The notes below the pieces were generated by a model that ran no database searches, was not told where the DNA came from, and saw only the letters and a list, made by a program, of their open reading frames with translations. A stretch of 45,027 bases of DNA, taken from a bacterium (GTDB taxonomy: Bacteria; Cyanobacteriota; Vampirovibrionia; Gastranaerophilales; Gastranaerophilaceae). Position numbers and translations under genes: made by a program. The stretch's first letter is position 1. Every line of letters starts with the position of its first letter. Below are positions 1-9,100 of the stretch, one piece after another. Location of the stretch: assembly GCA_017942035.1 (NCBI GenBank), contig JAGAVG010000075.1:1-45027 (forward strand), in the 5' to 3' direction.

Positions 1-32
1 CACGGTGCGCTACCAAGCTGCGCTACATCCCG
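1..32 (-). tRNA. tRNA-Pro, 5' half (cut by window edge)
   Basis: Read on the minus strand from position 32, the sequence folds as the start of a tRNA: acceptor strand CGGGATG, TA, D-stem GCGC, loop AGCTTGGTA, D-stem GCGC, A, then the first anticodon-stem bases CCGTG at the edge. A 5' C1 with this acceptor strand and D-arm is typical of bacterial tRNA-Pro. The anticodon lies outside the window, so the proline assignment is inferred from family resemblance. Confidence 0.75.
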
Positions 33-370
33 ATAATTTTATTTAATTTTCAACGGTTGCAGCTTGTTAGCGGCGCTACCAGCCCCCTCCATCTCGAAAC
101 GATACTTAATCGTTTCTCGCGGAGTCCTTGCTACATCCCGAAATTTTATTCAATTTTCAACGGTTGCAGCTTGTTAGCGGCGCTACCAGCCCCCTCCATC
201 TCGAAACGATACTTAATCGTTTCTCGCGGAGTCCTTGCTACATCCCGAAATTTTATTCAATTTTCAATTCACCATACTGAAAAATTTATTTTCATTGGGT
301 GCGCTACCTCTTTCACAAAAATAATTCACTGGATTGTTTTTGTTCGGCAGAGTGCTACATTCCGATAATA
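33..370 (-). repeat. Tandem units with tRNA-Pro 5'-half fragments
   Basis: A 107-bp unit is repeated twice in near-perfect tandem (51-157 and 158-264), followed by a diverged third unit to about 364. On the minus strand each unit starts with the first 11 bases of the tRNA next door, CGGGATGTAGC (140-130, 247-237; CGGAATGTAGC at 364-354). After 45-49 bases comes the D-arm 3' part GGTAGCGC (80-73, 187-180) or GGTAGCGCACC (308-298). In the real tRNA these two pieces are 7 bases apart. In the two near-identical units the extra bases include a hairpin with arms GAAACGAT/ATCGTTTC. No protein-coding gene is supported here; the open frame across 57-368 only reads through the repeat. Confidence 0.75.
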
Positions 371-488
371 TAAACTCTAATACGAAAATTAATAAAAATC
401 AAGATATTTCTTAATGGGACTTATATACAAGTTTACACAGGGATAGTCCAAATCTGATTGTGATTTTAGAAATTTGCAGATTTCTTCT

Positions 489-1187
489 TTATATTTTTAG
501 TTTTCGTAATTTGTGTTTCATTTCATCGGAAATTCTAAAGGATTCGATACATTTTTGAATTGATTTGTTATGAATCCAAGGAGTTAACTTCATTTGTTTA
601 AGATAATCGAAAGTTTCATCCGGGAATTTTACGGCGCAGACGGAAATTGCCCAGGCAACAGCCATTTTAGCATAATAATCATCAGATTTTATTTGTTGAA
701 ATATTGTGAAAATTTTGTCAAGATAATCTTTTTCCACAAAATAATCAAGCGCCATTACGGTTGCAAATCTGATTTCAAACTCTTTTTCTGAATAAAAATA
801 CGGGTTAATAAAATTCCATATAAGTTTTTTATTTTTTTTAGTGAATTTTAACCCGGAGCAAAAAATATCACAGACAGCCCAATTATCAATGCGCGGAATG
901 AAGCTTGCTATATAGTCCAGTATTTTTTCCGGCGGGTAATCCAGCATTCCTATTACCATTCCTTGAAGCATTGTTTCTTCCATAAATTGACAGTTGCGAT
1001 ATTTGAGATAATCTTCCCGAAAATTTGATACATATATGGCCTTTGCTATTTCTCTCAATTTGGGAACTCTTATTCCCAAAACGTTATTAATATTAGGTAT
1101 AAGACTTGCCGAAAAAACTTTGTAATTTTTTTCCGCATCTTCCAACAACTTATTCCTAATTATTTCTGCAAATTCTGAATTACTCAT
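489..1187 (-). CDS. DNA alkylation repair protein, AlkD-like DNA glycosylase
   Basis: Predicted AlkD-family glycosylase (HEAT-like repeats, cytoplasmic) that removes bulky or positively charged alkylated bases as part of base-excision repair. The 232-aa length is normal for the family. Family signatures are VPKLREIAK (41-49), DNWAVCD (101-107), YYAKMAVAW (171-179) and IHNKSIQKC (205-213). W103, D107 and W179 have the spacing of the catalytic Trp/Asp/Trp triad known from Bacillus AlkD, so the active site looks complete. It lies 47 bp downstream of the pyruvyl-transferase gene on the same strand, but a good promoter of its own sits directly before the start codon, giving an almost leaderless transcript. 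No Shine-Dalgarno is visible, consistent with that. Confidence 0.88.
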   Translation of the reverse strand: MSNSEFAEIIRNKLLEDAEKNYKVFSASLIPNINNVLGIRVPKLREIAKAIYVSNFREDYLKYRNCQFMEETMLQGMVIGMLDYPPEKILDYIASFIPRIDNWAVCDIFCSGLKFTKKNKKLIWNFINPYFYSEKEFEIRFATVMALDYFVEKDYLDKIFTIFQQIKSDDYYAKMAVAWAISVCAVKFPDETFDYLKQMKLTPWIHNKSIQKCIESFRISDEMKHKLRKLKI

Positions 1188-1195
1188 TAAATTAA

Positions 1196-1224
1196 ATTAT
1201 AACTAAAATCAAAACAACGGGCAA
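1196..1224 (-). promoter_or_regulatory. Promoter for the AlkD-like gene
   Basis: On the minus strand: -35 TTGCCC (1224-1219), 17-bp spacer, -10 TATAAT (1201-1196). The predicted start point, about 7 bases further, falls at 1188-1190, next to the ATG at 1187, so the mRNA would be leaderless or nearly so. Confidence 0.5.
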
Positions 1225-1234
1225 GAAAAATTCT

Positions 1235-2506
1235 TTATTTTTTAAAAGAAATCTTTATTCCAAATAATGTTATCTTTATTCTCTTATCATCCCATTGATA
1301 CCAAAAATAAGGTTTCATAAATTTTAAAGAGTCATAAATGCGAATACATATACGAAATTTTTTGTTGTATAGATTTAATTTAGGCTGTTTTATATATTGA
1401 TATGATTCTTCACCATTATAAAGTTTTAGGCCGTTTTTGTTTAAGAAATTTTCGTAATTTTTGTATAGAATAGGATAATTCTTATTCATTTCGCTAAAAT
1501 CACATTCTTCATACGCCTGTTGAAATTCTGTGGTTTTAAGATATTTCGGCATATATGGAATTTTTAAGAAATCACACATTTCATTTGCTCGTGTATCAGA
1601 ATTTGTTACAATTGCACAGGTTCCGCTGTTAATTGATAAAATTGCGCCATGCAAGCGGGAACCGTAAGTAAAATCCATTTTAGAAATTGATTTTTTCCAG
1701 CTTTCAATATCAGAAAAAATTCTGTATTTTTCATTTTTCACTAACAGATATTCATTTTGAGGAAGGGATTCAAAATCATAATCAAAATGAATTTCGTCAA
1801 ATGCAATAATTTTTGTAATTTTATCTTCAAAATCTTGTTTATCTTGCAAATATACTTTTATATTAGGATTTTTAGGAATTGGGAACGGAAAGCCTGTAAG
1901 TGCGATTTTGAAATCAGGTGAGTAAGCTTTTTTGATTAGAATTCTATCTTTGCCATTCTCAAAAAATGAAGGGCATCCTATTACCTGAGTATTGTTTATT
2001 CCGATTTTATGCAGAACCTCTTTTGTGTAATTTCCTCTGAGGCCTATAACTTCTGTATGTTCCGAAACTACTTTCAGAAAATTGATAAGTTCCGGATTTA
2101 GTTTTTTATGTAAATTGTTATCATATCCGTTAAAAGAATTCGCTCCTAAACCGGCAACAATTACAGGTTTGTTTATTTTTTCAATGAAATTTGAAAGCTG
2201 TTTAAAAGGTAATTGCAAATTATAAGATTCATTTATTCTTATTTGGTCTTGTAAAATCAAAAAAACATGACTACATTCATTGTTTATTGTTGAGATATCT
2301 TTGTTTTGTGAATTAAAATCATAAGTATAAATGTTTTGAATATGATTAAAATCTATCAACCCGCCAAAAATAGCTTTTGATAAAGCATAAGTAATATAGG
2401 AATTACCGATATTTCCGGCAATTGAATTATAAAAATTTTCTCTAGAACATATATCATTACTATTTAAACAGATATTACTGTTTATAAAAAAAGGTTTTAT
2501 TTCCAA
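1235..2506 (-). CDS. Polysaccharide pyruvyl transferase family protein
   Basis: Likely cytoplasmic enzyme that modifies surface polysaccharide, by analogy with the pyruvyl-transferase/CsaB family (pyruvyl groups transferred from phosphoenolpyruvate to sugars). Visible family features are an N-terminal GNIGNSYITYAL segment, VIVAGLGANS, a VIGLRGNYTKEVL strand-helix, VIGCPSFF, and the C-terminal FTYGSRLHGAI motif with the conserved Arg/His. The last residues, KITLFGIKISFKK, form a basic tail of the type often appended to surface-glycan transferases in gut bacteria; its role is unknown. Start: TTG at 2506 is preferred because AAGGAG lies 8 bases before it and no ATG has a comparable site. The acceptor sugar cannot be read from sequence. 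Confidence 0.75.
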   Translation of the reverse strand: MEIKPFFINSNICLNSNDICSRENFYNSIAGNIGNSYITYALSKAIFGGLIDFNHIQNIYTYDFNSQNKDISTINNECSHVFLILQDQIRINESYNLQLPFKQLSNFIEKINKPVIVAGLGANSFNGYDNNLHKKLNPELINFLKVVSEHTEVIGLRGNYTKEVLHKIGINNTQVIGCPSFFENGKDRILIKKAYSPDFKIALTGFPFPIPKNPNIKVYLQDKQDFEDKITKIIAFDEIHFDYDFESLPQNEYLLVKNEKYRIFSDIESWKKSISKMDFTYGSRLHGAILSINSGTCAIVTNSDTRANEMCDFLKIPYMPKYLKTTEFQQAYEECDFSEMNKNYPILYKNYENFLNKNGLKLYNGEESYQYIKQPKLNLYNKKFRICIRIYDSLKFMKPYFWYQWDDKRIKITLFGIKISFKK

Positions 2507-2666
2507 CTATTCTTCTCCTTATATATGACATTATTTTTCATATATTTATCCAAATAAGGACATGCTCCATATTATGACATGAAATTGCATAAAGTCAACG
2601 TTGGTATGAAAAACTTTTACCTTAAATATAAAAATTAAAGTAACTATAATAAACAAAAGAGGTTTT

Positions 2667-2978
2667 ATGGATATAAAAGTTATATTAGGCTCGAAAATTA
2701 AAAGCTTACGTCGCAAAAGGAAATTATCACAGGAAAAATTTTCTGAATTGTTAGGTATGAATCCGCGTCAGATAGTTAGAATAGAAAAAGGTGAAAGTTT
2801 CCCGACGGCGGAAAACCTTGAAAAGATATTAGCTGTGCTTGACGCTGAGCCTCATGAACTTTTCTTTCGCGAAGAATGTATCTCTGATGAGTATTTAAAA
2901 AATGAATTGATAAAAAATATTCAAAATTTGTCAAGTAAAAATCTAAAACTTTTGTATTTAGTTGTAAACAATCTGTAA
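2667..2978 (+). CDS. XRE-family HTH transcriptional regulator
   Basis: Small (103 aa) Cro/CI-type DNA-binding protein. The helix-turn-helix occupies about residues 5-62: LGSKIKSLRRKRKLSQEKFSELLGMN includes the SQEKFSELLG recognition region, followed by RIEKGESFPTAENLEKI. The 40-residue tail (FFREE... to the end) has no recognised sensor domain. AGAGG lies 4 bases before the ATG and a TATAAT at 2645-2650 gives a plausible extended promoter. It is the only gene between the divergent minus-strand pair and the giant gene starting 180 bp downstream, so it may control that locus; a dyad just ahead of the giant gene is a candidate binding site (inference). Confidence 0.9.
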   Translation: MDIKVILGSKIKSLRRKRKLSQEKFSELLGMNPRQIVRIEKGESFPTAENLEKILAVLDAEPHELFFREECISDEYLKNELIKNIQNLSSKNLKLLYLVVNNL

Positions 2979-3053
2979 AAACATCTGCCCCTCTAATTAT
3001 TACGAAATGTAAAGATGATTTTACATGGGCGGAGATCCTTGATAGACTTGCTC

Positions 3054-3073
3054 TATGCTATGCTATGCTATGC
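3054..3073 (+). repeat. TATGC pentanucleotide tandem repeat (4 copies)
   Basis: Four perfect copies of TATGC lie 87 bp upstream of the giant gene, followed by GGAGCGGAG. Five-base repeats in 5' regions can change length by slippage and alter transcription; here only the repeat itself is seen. A separate small hairpin, ATGTAAA/TTTACAT, spans 3007-3026. Confidence 0.6.
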
Positions 3074-3121
3074 GGAGCGGAGTATTGTGCCCTAAAGTTT
3101 GAGATTTAAACTGCCGTTAAA

Positions 3122-3149
3122 TTTCACATAAGTTACTAACCATGTGAAA
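3122..3149 (+). promoter_or_regulatory. Inverted repeat overlapping the giant gene's ribosome binding site
   Basis: Perfect 8-bp arms TTTCACAT (3122-3129) and ATGTGAAA (3142-3149) with a 12-base loop. The right arm runs into the Shine-Dalgarno AAAGGTG (3147-3153), which lies 6 bases before the ATG at 3160. The hairpin could mask the ribosome binding site in RNA, or the dyad could be a repressor operator in DNA. Confidence 0.5.
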
Positions 3150-3159
3150 GGTGATTTTT

Positions 3160-6100
3160 ATGTCAGTCAACAACGGAAATTTAAATTTAGGGAAAACCGG
3201 GAAATATGGTCAAATTCAGCCTGACAATCTTAAGGGCGGTATTAAAAGAGAACAGATTAAAGATCCGATGGCTCTTGCAATATTTGACAAATTAGCCGGT
3301 AAAGACGGTATTCTTGATGACAAAGAAATTGCCCAATTCAGACAGGAAATTTTGAGCGCTGCTAAAAATGAAAAAATGTCAAAAAGAGAGGCTAAAAATT
3401 TCTTAAAAGATAAAGGTGTTGATACAAAAGAAATTAAAAGTGAAGATTTGTTCAATTTCTTGTCTCAAATTGATTCAATTTCTGAAAATTCAAAAATTGA
3501 AAGGGCAGAGGTTATAACTGACGCGAATGGTAAAGAAAGAACAGTATTAACATCAAATGGCGGCAACACTGTAGAAACAATTTTTGACAACAATACTTCA
3601 ACTATAGTCAGCAAGACTGAAAATGAAGAAGTAACCGAATTTTATGAAGACAAAGAACTGAAACGTGCTGAAGCAAAGGATAACGACGGTAATTTTACAA
3701 CAACTGAATATCAAACTGTTGACGGTAAACCGGTAAAAAAATCAATCCACAGTGAAAACAGTGACGGAACAAAGATTGTAGATGTAACTTGCAATACATC
3801 CGGCGAACCGGTACAAAAGACTGTTCAAGAAAATTTGACAGTTTCTGAATATGCAGTTAACGGCGATAAAGAAACTCTTACAAAAAGAACCGAAAATAAA
3901 GGACTTGCAAATGAAACTGTTTCAACTTACGAATACGGTGAAAACAATACTGTTGTAGAGACAAAAACCGGAAATGGCAAAACTGTAAAGACAACAAGCG
4001 TTGACGGCAAACCTGTAAAAATTGAGGACGGCAATAAAACAACAAATATTACCTATAACGAAAACGGCCGTACTGAAACAATGCAGGATACAGACGGAAA
4101 TTCTGCTGTTACTGAATTTAATAACGACGGCAAAAGATTAGAACAAACAAAAACCGTTGACGGAAAAGAATACAAAGTAAATTATGATGGCCAGGGCAAT
4201 ACGAAAGTTATCGTTCAAAACGGTGAAACGATTGATGCAATTGCGAAAAAATTCGGTTGTTCTCCAGAACAGTTGAAAGAATTGAATGCCGCAACCTTGA
4301 ATGGTAAAAAATATTTCAATGTAGGTGCAGAAATCAAAGTTCCCGGCGAATTGGAAGCCGACGCAAAAGAACTTAAAGGCAGAAAATCAGCAGAAGAAAC
4401 AAAAGCAGATTTTGCAAGAGATGAACAAATCAGACAACAAAAAGCCGCCGCAAAAAGAGAAAGAGAACAATATTACAAATCTCTTGGTTTGCAGGATCAT
4501 AAAGGTGCAGGTGAAAAAATTACCGGGCGTGACAAAAATGGTAAAGAATTTACCTTTACCAAAGTTGGGAACGCAACCCACGGCAGAACAATTGCAACTG
4601 ATAAGAAAGGTAATATTTACGTAGTCAGTAATGGTGTAATTTTAAAAAATGATTGGGCACAGTTTACATCAAATAAAAAAATGTCAGAAGATGGCCGATA
4701 TGCATATTTGGGAAGCAGAAATGACGGGCATAACAGACAGGTTGCCGTTACAGTATCTGGTCAACAAGTAGTTATGTCACATGACGGAAAAAGATTAGAC
4801 GATAGTTATGTTCAGGGATCTGACAAATTCGACATGATAAAAGCTCAGGCTGCAAAAGCAAAAACTCCGGAAGAAGCCAAAGCAGTTATTAAAAACCATG
4901 CATCTGTTTCTAACGAAAATGTTGTAAAAGTAAAAGGTGGAGACGGAAAAGTTTGGTACTTTGATACTAACACCGGTAAAACCGTTAATTTAACAAAACA
5001 AGAAGCCGCAGCAATTACAAAAGAAATTGATGATGCTGCAGATGGTTGGTTTTTAGGACTTGGAACAGATGAACAGGCTTTAACTCAGGCAAACAAAAAG
5101 ATTGACGATCCTGCTGTTTTGGCAGAGATTAATAAAACTTATGAAGCAAGAGGACACAAGGCTGACGGTAACTACAAATCAGCTTATGAACAATTCTTGT
5201 CAACAGAAATTCAAGATAATGAAGTTTACGTGCTAAACGCTGATTTGGTAAATAATGGTGCAATCCTTGATCAGGATAGACGTGATGAAATTATTTCTAC
5301 AAACGTTATCAAATACGGAAAAGATGCTGAAAACAGAAATGCTGGCTTAAGAGCAATTTCAAACAAAACAGATTACGATAATCTTCAGGCAAATGCTGCA
5401 AAACATAATCAAGAAAACGGAATTAAAGGTCATTTCAAAGATCAAGATGCCCTTCAAGCTTTGTTATACAACCAGACAGAAGGTAATGCGGTAGATATGG
5501 ATTCTGCAAACAGAGCCTTGATTGACCCGAACGAAAACTTTATTGAACAAGAAGAGATTAACCGTATAAAAGCTGAAAATGGTGTTTATTATGTAGAACA
5601 AGGTAATAACAAAAAAGCAATGCAATCTCATGACAGCGCAATATATGCCGAAATGGACAAGCTTTTACCAAACGGTAAAAAAGTAAAAGATGTTGCCGCT
5701 AAATCTGATTTGATGATTGCCGGTTATGGTAACTTTACAGATGAAGAAATTGCCAAAGAAGTTGCTTATCGTTTGCGTATGTCGGATTCAACACGTTCTC
5801 ACGCTAGTGACGAACTCCATAACTCTTTAATGGATGCACAGTATGCTCCAGCTCAATCAACTGTTAATAGTTACCAAAATGCAGAAGATGATGCTGTAAT
5901 AGCTTTGCAGCTTCTTAAAAACGATAAAATTATGAATCTTGTCAAAAAAGAACTCGGTGCTGATTATGACAAAATTACCGGTGGTATTACTCAATACTCA
6001 AAAGGAAAAATTGATTTTTCAAAAGTAACACTTGCAACTGATACACAATCTAATTTGTCAGCTGAACAAATTAAACAAAATAAACAACATGTTGAAGCTT

Positions 6101-9100
6101 TAAAAAGAGCCTTAGGAACAACTGAAAATTCATACAGAAACTCAGTTGATGCAGAAGGTTTCAAACAAGATTTTGTTCATTTTATTCGTGAAGGAAATAT
6201 CGGCGCTACTACCAGAGCTGATATGGATAACTACTATCAAATCGCAAATTCGGCCGCTGAAAAGTTGGAATTGGCCGCAGAAGGTAAATTAGTTGATGCA
6301 AACGGAAAACATATATCTTTTGAAAATGCTGTTAAACAGTTCACCGGCATGAATATGGAAGATTTGAATAATGAATATTTAACTCAACAATCTTATGGCG
6401 AAATGGCACTTGATTTGGGTACGGCAGTAGTTACAATGCCGGCAGGCGGTGCAGGTGCAGTTAAATTAGTGGGTACAGCTGCTAAACTTGGCAAAGCTGC
6501 AAAAACCTTATCAAATCTAAAAGGTATGCAACGTATGGCAAATGTAGTTGAAAAAGTTGGTAAAGGTGCCGAAAAAGCAGCTAATCTTAAGAGTGCAAGA
6601 GTTTTGACAAGTGCTGCAGGTACTGGTTTGTTATCAGGTTCAGTACAATATGGTATTGATCGTGCAAATCTTGAGACAAGTGTTTCCGGAGATACAATAG
6701 AAAACCGTGCTGCAGCCGAAGTCAAAGCAAAATCTACCGGTGCTTATGGTGCTTCCGGTGCTATGGTTGGCGGAACAGTTGGAAATATTACATCAAATCT
6801 CACTTCAACAACTGGAAAAGTTGCCGCAAATGCCGCAGGATATGTTGCTGATGTTGCAGCCGCTCAAACAATTACAGCATCAGTTAACGGCGGAGACTTT
6901 AAAGAAGGTCTTGGCATGACCGCCGCATTTACTGGTATTGGTTATGCCGCCAGCGCAAGAGCTGCTATGAAAGGTAAGAAACCTGCCGTTCATTCAACTG
7001 GTGGAGGTTTCGAACATTCCATAGGAGAGGGTAAGCTCGTGACTAGAGAAGCTCCTGTTACTGGCAGAAATGAAATTGCAGATGCAGAGGTTGCAAGAAA
7101 TATAGATCAAAAACATCTTAATGCTAACCAACGTAAAATGGTAGAAGAAGGTCTCGCTGATATTCCAACCCCAGAAGAATTAGCAGCTTACCAAAAAGAA
7201 CATGCATATCAGGCTCCAACTCCGGAAGAAAGAGCTGCTCTTGATGCGCATCAAAAACAAGTTCGTATAGATTATGCTGATGCTCACAAAATAGAAAATA
7301 ATGCTGTTATAAAATCTAAAAAAGCTTCGGCAGTTCCTGTAGCTAAGGATGAGGCTGCTATCATAAAACTTGAAAATGAAATAAAAGGTATTGATGGCCA
7401 AATTAAAGATATTAATAAAAAGATTTTTGGAGCCCAAAAAATGGGTAAAAAAACTGTTGAACTGGAAAAACAGTTAGAAATTCTTAAAGGAAAACGTTTT
7501 GCAAAAGAAACCGAATTAAATTCTGCTCAAAAAATTAAGAAAAATGAAGCCCCTGCTGCATCAGAAAATCAACCGCCAAAACAACCGGTTTCCGAGCCGG
7601 CTGTAAAAACCGAAGTTCCAAAAGAAAAATATTCCAAAGATGTAAAAGGATTTGTTGAACCTAAAAACTATGATTCAATGACGCCAGATGAGCTTGTTGC
7701 TGAATATCAAAATTTAAAAGAATATGAAAGTACAGGTAGAAAATGGTATTCAGAGCCGTCTCCGTCAGGTAAGGTCTTTAAAATAAATAGTCATGACATG
7801 TATGGTAATAAATCTCTGGTAAGAGAAGCATTAGAGAAAAAAGGATTTAAACTCACAAGAACTTATAATAATAAAAATAATCCGAATATTCCGTCTTATA
7901 GTTATGAGAAATCCAAAGTTTCTGTTAAACCTAATGAAAAGCCAGTTAGTTCAAATGAAACTTTTAATGACGGATTTGAAACACTTGTAAGAAACGGAAA
8001 AACTAAAGATTTTTCTGATAATGACCTATACTGGGCCGTAAGACGTCTTGAACAAAGTGGCAAAAAGGCAGATGCTGCTCGTTTAACTGAATTAAGAACC
8101 GAATTGAGCGCGCGCGGATTAAAAATTGAAAATAATGAGCTTCGTTATATAGATCCTAAAAAACAGTTACAAGCTGATTACAAAGAAGTTTTAGCTCATG
8201 CTGATGATGCTCAATTAGAAGCAGAATTGGAAGTAATAAAACAGGCAAAACGTGATGCAGTAATTGAAAGACTTCAAAATGCTGGTATGACAGATGAAAT
8301 TGCCATGTTACGTAGAAATGGAGTAATACATAGTTCTGAAATACAGGCAATTAAAGATAGAATGGTACTTGGCGGTGCTGCCGCAAAACCTAAGAATTCG
8401 ACTATATCTATGAAAATATTGAAAATGGCAAATGATAATTTACCTGAAATAAATCCTGCTGAATTATGTCGTGAGATAGACAATGGTGGTCAGGCTATTC
8501 CGGCAAATTATATTAAAACATCCAGAGAAGCTCGTGCGTATTTAGATAACGCTATAACATCCGGTGCATATACCCGTGATGCAAAAAGTTATATTGATAC
8601 AATAAATCAAATGCATGATATTTCTTACCGTGGTGCTAGTGGAAGTGACTTCTGGTATAATGAAACAAAGAAAATTAGACCGGGAGTTCCAAGACGGGGT
8701 AACGCTACTCCGATTAATACACGTCGTAATTCGGCATTAGAGATGGAAAAAATTGCTAAACAATATGGCGATCCATATCGTTTGTCTAAAGAATATCATA
8801 AAGTTAAATTAAAAAATATTCCAGAAGAAGGATTGCCAATGGATAACATACCTAGAGAAATGGTTGATGGTAAATGGCGTTATGGTGAAGGTTCTCATGC
8901 ATATCCAGATGGTACACATTTGACGAGTTATTACGAACAAATGCACAGAACTTCCAAAGAAGCAATTGCATTAATTGAAAGTGGTACTGCAAGCGAAAAA
9001 CAAATATTAGAAAAACTTGCTGAACATTATCAATATGCTGCTAATGCCAGACCATACGATCAAATCAATAATTCATTATTTATGAATGAATTGAATACCC

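Noticed and set aside
57-368. Open frame of 103 codons on the plus strand
   Set aside because: It only reads through the 107-bp tandem repeat (the peptide repeats itself), runs antisense to tRNA-derived units and has no ribosome site.
6393-6725. 110-codon antisense frame within the giant gene
   Set aside because: Lies opposite the Gly/Ala-rich region; its composition is the mirror of that codon use.
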